From NCBI GenBank assembly GCA_964621755.1, contig CAZUPI010000009.1:8575-72574 (forward strand): DNA of 64,000 nucleotides, given 5' to 3'. The notes beneath the pieces are model-generated. The model did not search any database, was not told where the DNA came from, and saw only the letters and a list, made by a program, of their open reading frames with translations. Position 1 is the first letter of the stretch. Each line of letters starts with the position of its first letter. Source of the stretch: UMGS1696 sp964621755 (GTDB lineage Bacteria; Bacillota; Clostridia; Oscillospirales; CAG-272). The translations under genes and the position numbers were made by a program. Positions 45,787 to 55,683 of the stretch are shown in pieces.

Positions 45787-46818
45787 ATGAAGAAAAAATT
45801 TCATGTGAACATACCGGTGTTTATTCCGCACCTCGGATGCCCGAATATGTGTGTATTTTGTAATCAACGCGCAATTTCGGGCGTTTCTTCTTTTATACCG
45901 GATATGGCAAAAAATACAATAGAGGATGTTCTGTCGACCGTACGGGGAACCGGAGCAGAATGTGAAATTGCTTTTTTCGGCGGCTCGTTTACCGGAATCG
46001 ACCGAAGCCTGATGGCGGCACTGCTTGATTTGGCTCAATCGTACGTTGAGGCAGGCGAGGTATCCGGCATTCGCATGTCAACTCGTCCGGACTATATTGA
46101 TGCGGAAATCATCCGGATACTCCGGCAATACACCATTTCCGCGGTTGAGCTTGGCATACAGTCGTTCTCACCGGACGTTTTATCTCTTTGCAAACGCGGA
46201 CACACTCCCGAGTGCTCTCGCATCGCAATGACTATGCTCCGCGATGCAGGATTTTCCACAGTCGGACAAATGATGATAGGGCTTCCAGGCGCTGCGTTGG
46301 CGGATGAGGTCGAATGTGCAAAAGAAATATGTGCGCTTGGTGCAGTCGGAACGCGCATCTATCCTACCATCGTTTTCCGAGATACGGAACTGTATAATAT
46401 GACTATTCGTGGAGAATATATTCCATTAACTCTTGACGACGCAGTTGCAAGAAGCGCTGCCGCACTCGACGTGTTTGTCCGGAATCATGTGAGCTGTTTG
46501 CGCATTGGTCTGTGTGAAAGTGAAAATCTGCATTCCGATTCTACATATTACGCCGGCCCCAACCATCCTTCGCTTGGTGAATTGGTGTCTGGAGAACTGT
46601 ATTACAACCGAATCTGCGAAAAACTCGACGAAAATCCACCAGAAAAGGGAAGTGTTCTCACAATTGCTATTCCCAGAGGAGATATGTCTATGGCAATCGG
46701 ACAGAAACGGTGCAACAAAATAAGAATAGAAAATAAATATAGTGTAAAATATATCAAATTTATTGAAAAAGACAATTTTGCGCGATATAATATAAAAATA
46801 ACCTACACGGGGAGGTAA
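45787..46818 (+). CDS. radical SAM protein, Elp3-like without acetyltransferase domain
   Basis: 343-residue radical SAM protein. The cluster motif is C-P-N-M-C-V-F-C (about residues 18-25) and the SAM motif is FFGGSFTGID. The sequence resembles the catalytic half of Elp3, but the acetyltransferase half is absent. Such proteins are conserved between rnc and smc in Clostridia. They are often listed as elongator-like. The reaction and substrate are unknown, although tRNA is plausible. Confidence 0.85.
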   Translation: MKKKFHVNIPVFIPHLGCPNMCVFCNQRAISGVSSFIPDMAKNTIEDVLSTVRGTGAECEIAFFGGSFTGIDRSLMAALLDLAQSYVEAGEVSGIRMSTRPDYIDAEIIRILRQYTISAVELGIQSFSPDVLSLCKRGHTPECSRIAMTMLRDAGFSTVGQMMIGLPGAALADEVECAKEICALGAVGTRIYPTIVFRDTELYNMTIRGEYIPLTLDDAVARSAAALDVFVRNHVSCLRIGLCESENLHSDSTYYAGPNHPSLGELVSGELYYNRICEKLDENPPEKGSVLTIAIPRGDMSMAIGQKRCNKIRIENKYSVKYIKFIEKDNFARYNIKITYTGR

Positions 46819-46822
46819 AGGT

Positions 46823-49800
46823 TTGTATTTAAAATCACTGGAACTGCATGGATTTAAATCTTTTCCCGACCGTACAATTTTAAAATTCAATAGCGGCACC
46901 ACGATTATTGTAGGACCTAACGGAAGCGGGAAGTCCAACATAACCGATGCCATGCGCTGGGTACTCGGCGAGCTGTCCTCGAAAAACATACGCGGCAGCA
47001 AAATGGAAGATGTGATTTTTGCCGGAGCAAACGACAAGAAGCCGATGAGTTTTGCAGAGGTGTCGGTCACATTCGACGACAGCGTAGAACCGCGGGTTCT
47101 TGCATCCCCTTACGATGAAGTTACCGTGACGCGCCGGTATTACCGCAGCGGAGACAGCGAATACTTTATCAATCGCCGAAAAGTTCGGCTGCGAGATATC
47201 TACGAGCTTTTTATGAATACTGGCATCGGCAGAGAGGGTTATTCCATCATTGGCCAAGGAAAAATCGCGGAAATTATTTCCAAAAAGAGCGATGAACGCC
47301 GCGGCGTTTTCGAAGAAAGCGCTGGAATTTCCAAGTATCGTTACAGAAAGACCGAATCGGAGAAAAAACTCGCTGAAACACAGGCCAACATGGAACGGGT
47401 CGAAGATATTGAACACGAGTTGTCGGTTCGACTCGGCCCCCTTGAAAAGGATGCTGCCCGTGCGAGACAGTATCTCGAACTGTACGGTGAAAAAAAGAAA
47501 GTCGATGTTTCCCTCTGGCTATACGACTCCGATAAGTTAAAAAACGCACTGGAGAAAACTGCAAACGATACCCATCTGTCCGCACATGAGCTTGAAATGG
47601 CAGAGGACACTATAAATACCACCTCTGCAAAAATAGAGAGATTGTATGAGGAGTCGCATAGCAATAAGGAAGCCTCCCAGAAAAACCGAGAGGAAATTGC
47701 AGCTATTACCAAGCAGATGGCCGATGCAAAGGCAGAAATTCTCGTTTTATCCAAAGACAAAGAACACGCCGATTCGAAAATAACGACCGAGCATGCTATG
47801 TGCGAATCCGCTCAAAAAAATATTGACCGAGAATCTGAACGGCTTTCCGCATCAAAGGCGCAGCTAAACGGAATCGTGTCTGAATTTGAAAAGGTGAAAT
47901 CCGAATACGAATCCTTATCTAGCAAAATCTCTGTGCTGGAGGGTTCCATTAATTCATACACATCGGAACTCGACCGTCTTCTCATGGACCAAAAATCCGC
48001 CGAATCCGCGCTCACCGACCTGCGCGTGCGCCTAAATGTTCAGGAAAGCAACATTGCCAGCCAAAAAAAGCGCAGCGATACCGTGAACGCCGAAATTGCG
48101 AAATATGAAGAAGAGGTTGTCTCGCTTGATAAAGCTGCCTCCGCTGCGGAACGTCAAATTGAGGAGTACCGGGAGGTTGTCGCAAAAATCGATGCTGAAA
48201 TCGCTGGATATGGCCAGAAGACGGAAAAAATGCGAAAGGAAGCCGACGCAATTGACAGGCATGCCAGACAAAAACAAACAGAACTCGACTCCCTTGAAAG
48301 CCGCATAACTGCACTTGAGCGTATGCGCGAGCATTTTGATGGCTATAATAACAGTATTAAGCATATTATGAGCGAAGCCCGTGCTGGACGGCTTCACGGC
48401 ATCCGCGGGCCTGTATCCTATCTGATAAAAGTAGAGCCAAAATATGCAGTGGCAATTGAAACCTCTCTTGGTGCTGCACTGCAAAACATCGTGACAGACA
48501 ATGAGGAAGCCGCAAAGCGCTCTATTGAATCCCTCAAACGCAATAATGCCGGACGTGCTACCTTCTATCCGCTGACTACTATCCGCGCACAGGAAAGGGG
48601 ACGCGAATACGATGGACTTGAGCACACAAACGGCTTTGTCGGATGGGCAGATGAGCTTGTTAGCTACGATACGGCATATACCAATATTATAAAATCCCTT
48701 CTCGCAAGAACTGCCGTTTTTGAGAGCCTCGACAATGCTACCAATGCCGCACGTCAGAAGAACTGGCGAATTCGTGCCGTTACCCTTGACGGACAGCAGA
48801 TCAACGCTGGCGGCTCGTTCACGGGCGGTCAGACAAAGCGTGACAGCGGAATTCTATCCCGCGCGGCGCAGATTGAATCTCTTACCGCCGAACGGAACAA
48901 AACGACGGCGGAACTGACTAAAATCAAGGCTGAATTGAAAGAAGCGCTTGAGAAAATTGCTTCTTTCGAAACGCAGTCGACGGCAGCAGAGGATAAGCGC
49001 AAGTTAATCAATTCTTTAATCGGAGCAGAGCAGAAGAGCTACAGCGAAACGGACGGCCGTCGCAGTACCATACGCAGTCTGGTGGAAAGTCTGAAACGAG
49101 ACAGCGCGGCGCTTACGGAAAGCAGCACACACAGTGCGGAGGACCTTCAGAAAATCCGCAGCGATATTAAAACACAATCTGATTCCATAGAAAAAATCAA
49201 ATCTGAACGCGAAACAAAAGCAGCTCTCCGCGGAGAAGAAGAGCTGCAAGTTACAGAGCTTACAGAAAAAGGAAATGATTGCAAAATTCGTCTCGCTGAG
49301 CTTTCCCGCGACCGCGATGCGACTGAAAACTCGATTCACGATACGGAAGAAAGACTTTCGACACTAAAATCAGAGTTTACTGCGCACATCGACTCAATCG
49401 CATTTCTTGAAGCACAAATTATCGATATCACGAAACAATCCGAAGAAAAAAAGCGTATCATAGCGGCGTACAATATCAAAATTGCAGAATTAACCGAATA
49501 CCACAATAAACTGGAATTAAACGGAGATGCGATCGAGCTGCAAATCACAACATTGCGCCAGACAGAGAAGGAGCAAACTGCTAAAAAAGAACTTATCTTC
49601 ATCGCACATTCAAAAAACGAGAATAAACTCGCAGCATTAAAAAGTGATTCCGATAAAATGACGGCGCGCCTGTGGGACGACTACGAACTTACCTATGCTA
49701 CAGCTAAAAAATACGCGGAGGAAAACGATTGTCACACCGTGACGGAGGGAGAAAGAAATACTTACCAATCCTCACAAAATGAACTTCGCGCGAAAATTAA

Positions 49801-50425
49801 ATCTCTTGGACACGTCAATGTCGAAGCAATTGAGGAGTACAATGAGGTAAAACAGCGCTACGATTACATCAAAAAACAACTCGATGACCTTCGCGCCTCA
49901 CGCGAGGACCTCTTAAAAATTCTGAGCAGCATCGAAACCGACATGAAGAGAATCTTCCTTGAGGCGTTTGAAAAAATCAATCGTTATTTTGGGAAAGTGT
50001 TTCGCGAATTGTTTGGGGGCGGTCATGCAGAGGTGCGGCTTGTCGACCCGGACGACGCCCTGAATTCCGGCATTGAAATCAATGCAGCCCCACCTGGAAA
50101 AACCATCAAGAATTTGAATCTTTTGTCCGGCGGTGAGCAGGCCTTTATCGCCATAGCTCTCATGTTTGCCCTTATTCGCGTGAATCCGTCTCCTTTCTGC
50201 ATTTTTGACGAGATTGAAGCGGCGCTTGATGAGGTAAACGTCACACGAGTAGCACGTTACATAAGCAAAATATCTAAGAAAATGCAGGTCATCATGATAT
50301 CGCACCGCCGCGGAACAATGGATATCGCGGATACTCTATACGGTGTGACCATGCAGCAGAGCGGTGTATCGAAAGTATTTACCCTCAGTGCACTCGAAGA
50401 CGCCGTCGGATTGACCAAAGAGTAA
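46823..50425 (+). CDS. smc: chromosome segregation protein SMC
   Basis: 1200-residue condensin subunit. ATP loop GPNGSGKSNITDAMRW near residue 32, then a long coiled coil, a hinge at about 500-680 (GPVSYLIKVEPKYAVAIETS... with GGSFTGGQ), a second coiled coil, and the C-terminal signature LSGGEQAFIAIAL with Walker B FCIFDEIEAALDE. The start is a TTG at 46823 behind GGGGAGGT. ScpA and ScpB genes are not in the window. An extended hairpin follows at 50436-50490. Confidence 0.96.
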   Translation: MYLKSLELHGFKSFPDRTILKFNSGTTIIVGPNGSGKSNITDAMRWVLGELSSKNIRGSKMEDVIFAGANDKKPMSFAEVSVTFDDSVEPRVLASPYDEVTVTRRYYRSGDSEYFINRRKVRLRDIYELFMNTGIGREGYSIIGQGKIAEIISKKSDERRGVFEESAGISKYRYRKTESEKKLAETQANMERVEDIEHELSVRLGPLEKDAARARQYLELYGEKKKVDVSLWLYDSDKLKNALEKTANDTHLSAHELEMAEDTINTTSAKIERLYEESHSNKEASQKNREEIAAITKQMADAKAEILVLSKDKEHADSKITTEHAMCESAQKNIDRESERLSASKAQLNGIVSEFEKVKSEYESLSSKISVLEGSINSYTSELDRLLMDQKSAESALTDLRVRLNVQESNIASQKKRSDTVNAEIAKYEEEVVSLDKAASAAERQIEEYREVVAKIDAEIAGYGQKTEKMRKEADAIDRHARQKQTELDSLESRITALERMREHFDGYNNSIKHIMSEARAGRLHGIRGPVSYLIKVEPKYAVAIETSLGAALQNIVTDNEEAAKRSIESLKRNNAGRATFYPLTTIRAQERGREYDGLEHTNGFVGWADELVSYDTAYTNIIKSLLARTAVFESLDNATNAARQKNWRIRAVTLDGQQINAGGSFTGGQTKRDSGILSRAAQIESLTAERNKTTAELTKIKAELKEALEKIASFETQSTAAEDKRKLINSLIGAEQKSYSETDGRRSTIRSLVESLKRDSAALTESSTHSAEDLQKIRSDIKTQSDSIEKIKSERETKAALRGEEELQVTELTEKGNDCKIRLAELSRDRDATENSIHDTEERLSTLKSEFTAHIDSIAFLEAQIIDITKQSEEKKRIIAAYNIKIAELTEYHNKLELNGDAIELQITTLRQTEKEQTAKKELIFIAHSKNENKLAALKSDSDKMTARLWDDYELTYATAKKYAEENDCHTVTEGERNTYQSSQNELRAKIKSLGHVNVEAIEEYNEVKQRYDYIKKQLDDLRASREDLLKILSSIETDMKRIFLEAFEKINRYFGKVFRELFGGGHAEVRLVDPDDALNSGIEINAAPPGKTIKNLNLLSGGEQAFIAIALMFALIRVNPSPFCIFDEIEAALDEVNVTRVARYISKISKKMQVIMISHRRGTMDIADTLYGVTMQQSGVSKVFTLSALEDAVGLTKE

Positions 50426-50435
50426 AAAGTTTTTT

Positions 50436-50490
50436 GGATGGGGGTTCGGGCAAACTTTTACTCAAAAAGTTTCCTTCGAAAATCCCCACC
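50436..50490. repeat. nested hairpin after smc
   Basis: Outer TGGGG pairs with CCCCA and inner AAACTTTT with AAAAAGTTT, with no clear T-run following. It sits in the 102-base gap between smc and ftsY and has the architecture of the other core hairpins. Confidence 0.5.
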
Positions 50491-50527
50491 TAATATCTTT
50501 AAATATCAAACAACATTGGAGTAACAT

Positions 50528-51469
50528 ATGGGATTTTTTGATAAACTGAAACAGGGACTTGCCAAAACCAAAGAAGCGGTATTCGGACAGGTAAACGAAG
50601 TTGTAAAATCTTTCCGCAAAGTCGACGAGGAACTTCTCGAAGAGCTTGAGGAAGTCATGATTTCCGCTGACATGGGTGTCTCTACTACCGAAAAAATTAT
50701 CGATGAGCTCCGAGACAGAATCAAAACTGAAAGAATCAAGTCTTCTGACGACGTAAAAACCGCGCTCAGTGAAATTCTTTTGGCGCAGATCGGAGAGGGC
50801 GAACCACTTGACCTTTCTACCTCCCCTTCGGTCATCCTTGTCATCGGCGTAAACGGTGTTGGAAAGACAACATCAATCGGCAAAATCGCAAACAATTTGC
50901 GTGGGGAGGGCAAGCACGTCGTGGTAGCCGCAGCCGATACCTTCCGTGCTGCCGCCATCGAACAGCTTGCCATCTGGTGCGAGCGTGCCGGCGTAGAACT
51001 GGTGCGCCAAAATGAAGGTTCAGACCCTGCCTCTGTCGTATATGATGCCATCGCTGCCGCCAACAGACGGAAGGCGGACGTACTCATCATCGATACTGCC
51101 GGACGACTTCACAACAAGAGCAACCTGATGGACGAGCTGGCAAAAATCAACCGCATTATTTCCCGTGAGCTTCCGCACGCTGCCCGCGAAACCCTTCTCG
51201 TGCTTGACGCTACTACGGGACAGAACGCGGTTATGCAGGCGAAAAAGTTCAGAGAAGCGGCCGACATTACCGGGCTCATTCTCACGAAACTTGATGGAAC
51301 CGCAAAAGGCGGTGCAATATTCTCCATTAAGGATGAAATCAATATTCCTGTCAAATATATTGGCGTAGGGGAACATATAGACGATATGCAGCCGTTTGAT
51401 GCCCAGATGTTCATCGACGCGCTCATGAAAGAAGAGGAAAAGAAAGACGACATAGAGGATGAAGAATGA
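50528..51469 (+). CDS. ftsY: signal recognition particle receptor FtsY
   Basis: 313-residue SRP receptor GTPase for membrane-protein targeting. A short N-terminal helical part, without the long acidic A domain, is followed by the N and G domains with GVNGVGKTTSIGKIA (about 113-127), AADTFRAAAIEQL, DTAGR and TKLDGTAKGG. Short FtsY is usual in Bacillota. The next gene, rdgB, overlaps by four bases (ATGA at 51466-51469). Confidence 0.95.
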   Translation: MGFFDKLKQGLAKTKEAVFGQVNEVVKSFRKVDEELLEELEEVMISADMGVSTTEKIIDELRDRIKTERIKSSDDVKTALSEILLAQIGEGEPLDLSTSPSVILVIGVNGVGKTTSIGKIANNLRGEGKHVVVAAADTFRAAAIEQLAIWCERAGVELVRQNEGSDPASVVYDAIAAANRRKADVLIIDTAGRLHNKSNLMDELAKINRIISRELPHAARETLLVLDATTGQNAVMQAKKFREAADITGLILTKLDGTAKGGAIFSIKDEINIPVKYIGVGEHIDDMQPFDAQMFIDALMKEEEKKDDIEDEE

Positions 51470-52155
51470 TAAAAATTGTTTTAGCCTCCAATAATAAGAA
51501 GAAAATTGCCGAGCTTGAAACGCTTCTTTCCACTGTTTCCGGCGACCTCATCGGTGTGCAGTCTCTAAAAGAGATCGGCTTTACCGGCGAAATTGTGGAG
51601 GATGGTGCGTCGTTTGAGGAAAACTCCCTTATCAAAGCCGGCACTCCTGCCAAGTTCGGCTATATTGGCATTGCCGATGACTCCGGACTTGTGGTAGATT
51701 ATTTAAAGGGCGCTCCCGGCATATATTCTGCCCGATATTCTGGAGAGGGCGCGACAGATGATCGAAACCGCCAAAAGCTTCTTCGGGAGCTCGAGGGTGT
51801 GCCGGCGGAAAAGCGGACTGCGCATTTTGTCTGCACTGCAGCGTTGGTTTTGCCGCCGGATTCGGAATATACCATCCCCGAAGCATGGCAAATTTCCGCA
51901 GAATTATCCGCAAAATCTGGACTTCCGCGAGAACGCGCAATGACTGTGCGCGGAGAATGTTCGGGAATCATTCTTACACAGGAAATCGGAACAGGTGGAT
52001 TTGGATACGATTCCTTGTTTTATTATCCGGAATACCATAAGTCTTTCGCTGAAATTTCAGGGGAGGATAAAAATAAGGTATCACACCGCGGGATTGCCAT
52101 GCGTGAATTCACGCACCGACTGGCGACAATTTTTCAACCGAAAATCTTAGGATAA
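51466..52155 (+). CDS. rdgB: non-canonical purine NTP pyrophosphatase, RdgB/HAM1
   Basis: 229-residue house-cleaning enzyme that removes (d)ITP and XTP. LASNNKKKIAELETLL begins the fold, then ENSLIKA, ADDSGLVVDYL and the C-terminal GYDSLFYYPEYHKSFAE and KNKVSHRGIAMREF complete the active site. There is an insertion of roughly 25 residues in the central part compared with short members. Coupled to ftsY by a four-base overlap. Confidence 0.94.
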   Translation: MIKIVLASNNKKKIAELETLLSTVSGDLIGVQSLKEIGFTGEIVEDGASFEENSLIKAGTPAKFGYIGIADDSGLVVDYLKGAPGIYSARYSGEGATDDRNRQKLLRELEGVPAEKRTAHFVCTAALVLPPDSEYTIPEAWQISAELSAKSGLPRERAMTVRGECSGIILTQEIGTGGFGYDSLFYYPEYHKSFAEISGEDKNKVSHRGIAMREFTHRLATIFQPKILG

Positions 52156-52169
52156 GAACGGAGTATATC

Positions 52170-52469
52170 ATGCTTAACAGTAAACAAAGAGCAGCGCTCA
52201 AATCCATCGCCTCACAGACCGATTCCATTTTTCAAATCGGGAAGGGCGGCATAGGGGACGCTATGATAAAATCCATCGGAGACGCACTTGAAGCAAGGGA
52301 GCTTGTGAAAATCAGTGTTCTTGACAATTCATCTGAAACCGCACGGGATGCTGCGGAAGCGTTGGCTGCTGCAACCGGTTCCGAGGTAGTAGCTGTCATA
52401 GGACGCAAAATCATTCTGTTCAAAAAATCATCAAAACCGGAGAACCGGAAAATATCCGCAGAACTCTGA
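52170..52469 (+). CDS. yhbY: ribosome assembly RNA-binding protein YhbY
   Basis: 99-residue CRM-domain protein associated with the 50S subunit. The family motif, usually I-G-K-x-G with a following R-E-L-V-K-V, appears as FQIGKGG and EARELVKISVL; the C-terminal GRKIILFKKS is also conserved. It lies between rdgB and nadD as in many Clostridia. Confidence 0.93.
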   Translation: MLNSKQRAALKSIASQTDSIFQIGKGGIGDAMIKSIGDALEARELVKISVLDNSSETARDAAEALAAATGSEVVAVIGRKIILFKKSSKPENRKISAEL

Positions 52470-52470
52470 A

Positions 52471-53097
52471 ATGAATAATAAGAAGAAACAGAAAATCGGC
52501 CTTTTCGGGGGAACGTTTGCGCCTCCTCATCTCGGGCATATCCACGCGGTGAGGGCGGTTTTCGAAAACGTCAACCTCGACGAAATCATCGTTATGCCGA
52601 CGTCTATCCCACCACATAAAGTCAAAGCAAAGGGAGATACACCGGAGCTGCGTCTTGCAATGTGTCGCGTGGCATTTGATGGTATTAGCAAAGTCACGGT
52701 TTCAGATTACGAAATTCAAAAGGGCGGCATCAGTTATACAGTAGATACACTCGAATATCTCACCTGCCCGGAGCGTGAAATCTATCTCATCTGTGGGACG
52801 GATATGCTTTTCTCTCTTGATAGATGGTACAGGGCAGAGCAAATATTCCGCCTTGCCAAAGTTATTTGCATTCCACGCGATAATACAGATAAGCTAATTC
52901 TGCAATCCAAAAAATCAGAATACATCGAAAAATACAGTGCGGATGTTACGCTTCTCACATCCGAGCCGATTGACATTTCCTCGACCGAAATACGCCGCAG
53001 AATTGAAATGGGAGAAGCCCTCACTGAGTACCTTCCCAGCGGAGTAGCAGATATTATAAAACAGGAAAAACTTTATGATGCAAAAAACAATACTTAA
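52471..53097 (+). CDS. nadD: nicotinate-nucleotide adenylyltransferase
   Basis: 208-residue enzyme of NAD synthesis. The nucleotidyltransferase motif GGTFAPPHLGHIHAV (about 10-24) and the C-terminal SSTEIRRRI are intact. It begins one base after yhbY and its end overlaps the yqeK start by 23 bases. Confidence 0.95.
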   Translation: MNNKKKQKIGLFGGTFAPPHLGHIHAVRAVFENVNLDEIIVMPTSIPPHKVKAKGDTPELRLAMCRVAFDGISKVTVSDYEIQKGGISYTVDTLEYLTCPEREIYLICGTDMLFSLDRWYRAEQIFRLAKVICIPRDNTDKLILQSKKSEYIEKYSADVTLLTSEPIDISSTEIRRRIEMGEALTEYLPSGVADIIKQEKLYDAKNNT

Positions 53098-53752
53098 ATC
53101 CAGATCAGACTTTCCATCGGACAAAGAGATACAGCAGCTCTCTGAGAAAGTAAAACAATATCTTACCGACAAGCGCTATGTTCACACGTTGTCGGTTGCG
53201 GATGAGGCTGTACGCCTTGGAAAAATTTATCTGCCGGACGATATTAATCGTCTCCGCGCATCTGCATTACTGCACGATATCACAAAAAAGGCGGATTATA
53301 AAAAACAGTTGCAATATTGTGAAGAATTTGGTATAATGATAGGAACGGAGGGAGCTTTGTCCGTATCCGTACTGCACGCCAAAACCGCGGCAGGACTTGC
53401 CAAACGTGATTTTCCGGAGTACGTGGACGAAGACATCCTCGCTGGAATCCGATCACACACGACCGGAAGATACGGTATGACGGTTTTTGAAGCTATCATC
53501 TATCTGGCTGACTACATTGAGCCAACCCGAAAGTATCAGGACTGCATAGATGTAAGAAATTATTTCTATGACCGTATTCAGACATGCGAGAATAACGATA
53601 CTGCTAAGTATGAGGTTTTGTGTGACACTATGATATATTCTTTGGATTTTACAATAAGTAGTTTGCTGGAGAAGCACGACATCATCGACAGTAATACCAT
53701 TCGTGCGCGAAATTATTTTATTTCGCAGACGGATAAAGGTACAGATGAATGA
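53075..53752 (+). CDS. yqeK: HD-domain hydrolase YqeK (Ap4A hydrolase)
   Basis: 225-residue HD-superfamily protein, which in Bacillota splits Ap4A symmetrically. It has the HD pair in SALLHDITKK (about 68-77), HTLSVADEAVRLG upstream and, later, RSHTTGRYGM and YLADYIEPTRK. The gene follows nadD in an overlapping arrangement common to Bacillota. The C-terminal 35 residues are more variable. Confidence 0.93.
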   Translation: MMQKTILKSRSDFPSDKEIQQLSEKVKQYLTDKRYVHTLSVADEAVRLGKIYLPDDINRLRASALLHDITKKADYKKQLQYCEEFGIMIGTEGALSVSVLHAKTAAGLAKRDFPEYVDEDILAGIRSHTTGRYGMTVFEAIIYLADYIEPTRKYQDCIDVRNYFYDRIQTCENNDTAKYEVLCDTMIYSLDFTISSLLEKHDIIDSNTIRARNYFISQTDKGTDE

Positions 53753-53779
53753 AATTCTGAAAGGAAACAATTCGTTGAT

Positions 53780-55111
53780 ATGATGCTAAATAATCCGAAT
53801 AACGAAGAAGAAGACGTATCGATGTACTATCCTGACGGTGATGCAGAGCATATCGCGCGGGATGACCACGATGAGGCTTTTCTGAATCAGACAATCAAAA
53901 AGAAAAAGAAAATCAGACGTAAAAATGCTAGGCTCAAAAAGTCGCAAATCACAATGATTGTCACAATATTTGTCATTTACGCGCTGGTTCTGGTTGTTGC
54001 AGCATGGATGATTTTTTATAAACCCGCACAGCCAACCCCAGATGAGCTTCCGTTTGACACCACTCCCATGACCTCAAGCGACCCGAACAACCCACCGCTT
54101 GACAACCAAACAGAAGGACAAGGTACGAATGCAGTCGTCAACAACGATGAATATAAGGTCAAGGATGGCGTATACAATATATTGGTTATCGGACATGATG
54201 ACGCTGCGCTCCTCGCAGATGTGACTATGATTGTAAACATCGATACTGTGAGCAATACCATAACAGTCATGCAAATTCCGCGAGATACGTTCGTTTCAGG
54301 GGACATTCCCACCAATAAAGTGAACGCAGCATTTTCCACGTTCTATAGCAATGCTTACGACCCCTATGCCTCAGACTCTTATGATGAAGCTTTGACCTCC
54401 GCTATGAAGGAATATGAAAAAATGTTTGAGCAGAGCCTCTGCATTAACATCCATCATACGGCCGTCATCAACCTTGCAGGGTTCCAGAGCATTATAAACA
54501 TCTTAGGCGGCGTATCCCTCTATGTTCCGAGCGCTATGCAGTATTCTGACCCTGAGCAGAATCTGTATATTGATATTCCGGCTGGTTATCAAACGCTTGA
54601 TGGATATCAAGCGGAGTGTTTTGTCAGATTCCGAATGGGCTATGTACAGGCTGACCTTGGGCGCGTAAATGCGCAGAAAATCTTCCTCACCGCTTTGTTC
54701 AATCAAGTGAAGGCAACCGTAAAATCCGTAAATGTCTCCACCCTTACACAGCTTGCGGGGGAAGTGATAAAATACCTCCACACAGACCTTACCGCATCCG
54801 ATATCATGTTCTATGCCAAGGCACTCCTCAATATCGACCTTGAAAACATCAACATGATGACTCTCCCAGGAAATGTGACCGGCGCATATTTTGTCGTCAA
54901 CCGTGCAGCAACCCTTGAGGCTATCAATCAGTATTTTAATATTTACGAAAAAGAAATATCCGATTCCATATTTGACCGTAACTTTACCTTTAATTTGTAC
55001 TCCGATGAATGGATATCGGCGTCGTACTACGCAGATTCAGATGTCATATACGATGGCATTTATAACGCGCAGTCTATCGATGAAGAATCTATTTATATTC
55101 CGAGAACCTAA
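53780..55111 (+). CDS. LytR-CpsA-Psr (LCP) family wall polymer ligase
   Basis: 443-residue LCP protein that attaches teichoic acid or capsule polymers to peptidoglycan. A basic cytoplasmic end (KKKKKIRRKNARLKK) is followed by a transmembrane helix (about residues 57-77), a linker, and the LCP domain from about 130 with NILVIGHDDAALLADVTMIV, the arginine-containing IPRDTFVSG, and FRMGYVQADLGRVNAQKIFL. An LCP gene in the yqeK-rsfS interval is typical of Clostridia. Confidence 0.92.
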   Translation: MMLNNPNNEEEDVSMYYPDGDAEHIARDDHDEAFLNQTIKKKKKIRRKNARLKKSQITMIVTIFVIYALVLVVAAWMIFYKPAQPTPDELPFDTTPMTSSDPNNPPLDNQTEGQGTNAVVNNDEYKVKDGVYNILVIGHDDAALLADVTMIVNIDTVSNTITVMQIPRDTFVSGDIPTNKVNAAFSTFYSNAYDPYASDSYDEALTSAMKEYEKMFEQSLCINIHHTAVINLAGFQSIINILGGVSLYVPSAMQYSDPEQNLYIDIPAGYQTLDGYQAECFVRFRMGYVQADLGRVNAQKIFLTALFNQVKATVKSVNVSTLTQLAGEVIKYLHTDLTASDIMFYAKALLNIDLENINMMTLPGNVTGAYFVVNRAATLEAINQYFNIYEKEISDSIFDRNFTFNLYSDEWISASYYADSDVIYDGIYNAQSIDEESIYIPRT

Positions 55112-55171
55112 CATTATATGAATATAACAACAGCCGCACAAAAAAATCAGGCGGCAGATTGGAGAAATTAT

Positions 55172-55588
55172 ATGGACGCAGAAAGAGCAAAGCTGCCGAT
55201 TGAAGAAGGACTGACCAAAGAAGCGCTTGAGAATCCGAAAAAACTTGCAGAATTCATTATATCGGTGCTCGACTCCAAAAAGGCGAGAGACATCAAACTG
55301 CTCCACGTCGAAAAGCAGACTATTATTGCGGATTATTTTGTCATCTGCACCGGTACTTCACGTACACAACTCCGTTCTTTGGCGGATGAAATTGAATATA
55401 AACTTGAACCTTATGGAGTTGCTCCCCTTCACATTGAAGGTGCCGATACAGGCGTCTGGGTACTGCAGGACTATGGTTCCGTTATCGTTCATATGTTCAA
55501 CAAAGAATCTCGCGAATTCTATAAACTTGAAAAACTCTATCAGGATACCACAGAACACGATATCTCAAACCTTCTGACAGAAACCTAA
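55172..55588 (+). CDS. rsfS: ribosomal silencing factor RsfS
   Basis: 138-residue factor that binds ribosomal protein L14 and blocks subunit joining in starvation. The core has KARDIKLLHV, ADYFVICTGTS, HIEGADTGVWVLQDYGSVIVH and MFNKESREFYKLEKL. The start is taken as the ATG at 55172 with TTGGAG before it; an ATG at 55118 has no ribosome binding site and would add 18 residues outside the family. It precedes leuS, the common order. Confidence 0.93.
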   Translation: MDAERAKLPIEEGLTKEALENPKKLAEFIISVLDSKKARDIKLLHVEKQTIIADYFVICTGTSRTQLRSLADEIEYKLEPYGVAPLHIEGADTGVWVLQDYGSVIVHMFNKESREFYKLEKLYQDTTEHDISNLLTET

Positions 55589-55683
55589 AATTTTTTTGTA
55601 CCGCTTTCTTGCAGGAAAGCACATTCCCCTAACGATCCCTTTCGTTATACAATATTTTATTTATATACACAAGGAAGTCGACA

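Noticed and set aside
55589..55683. Possible T-box ahead of leuS
   Set aside because: The gap is only 95 bases and shows neither the T-box sequence nor an antiterminator stem.
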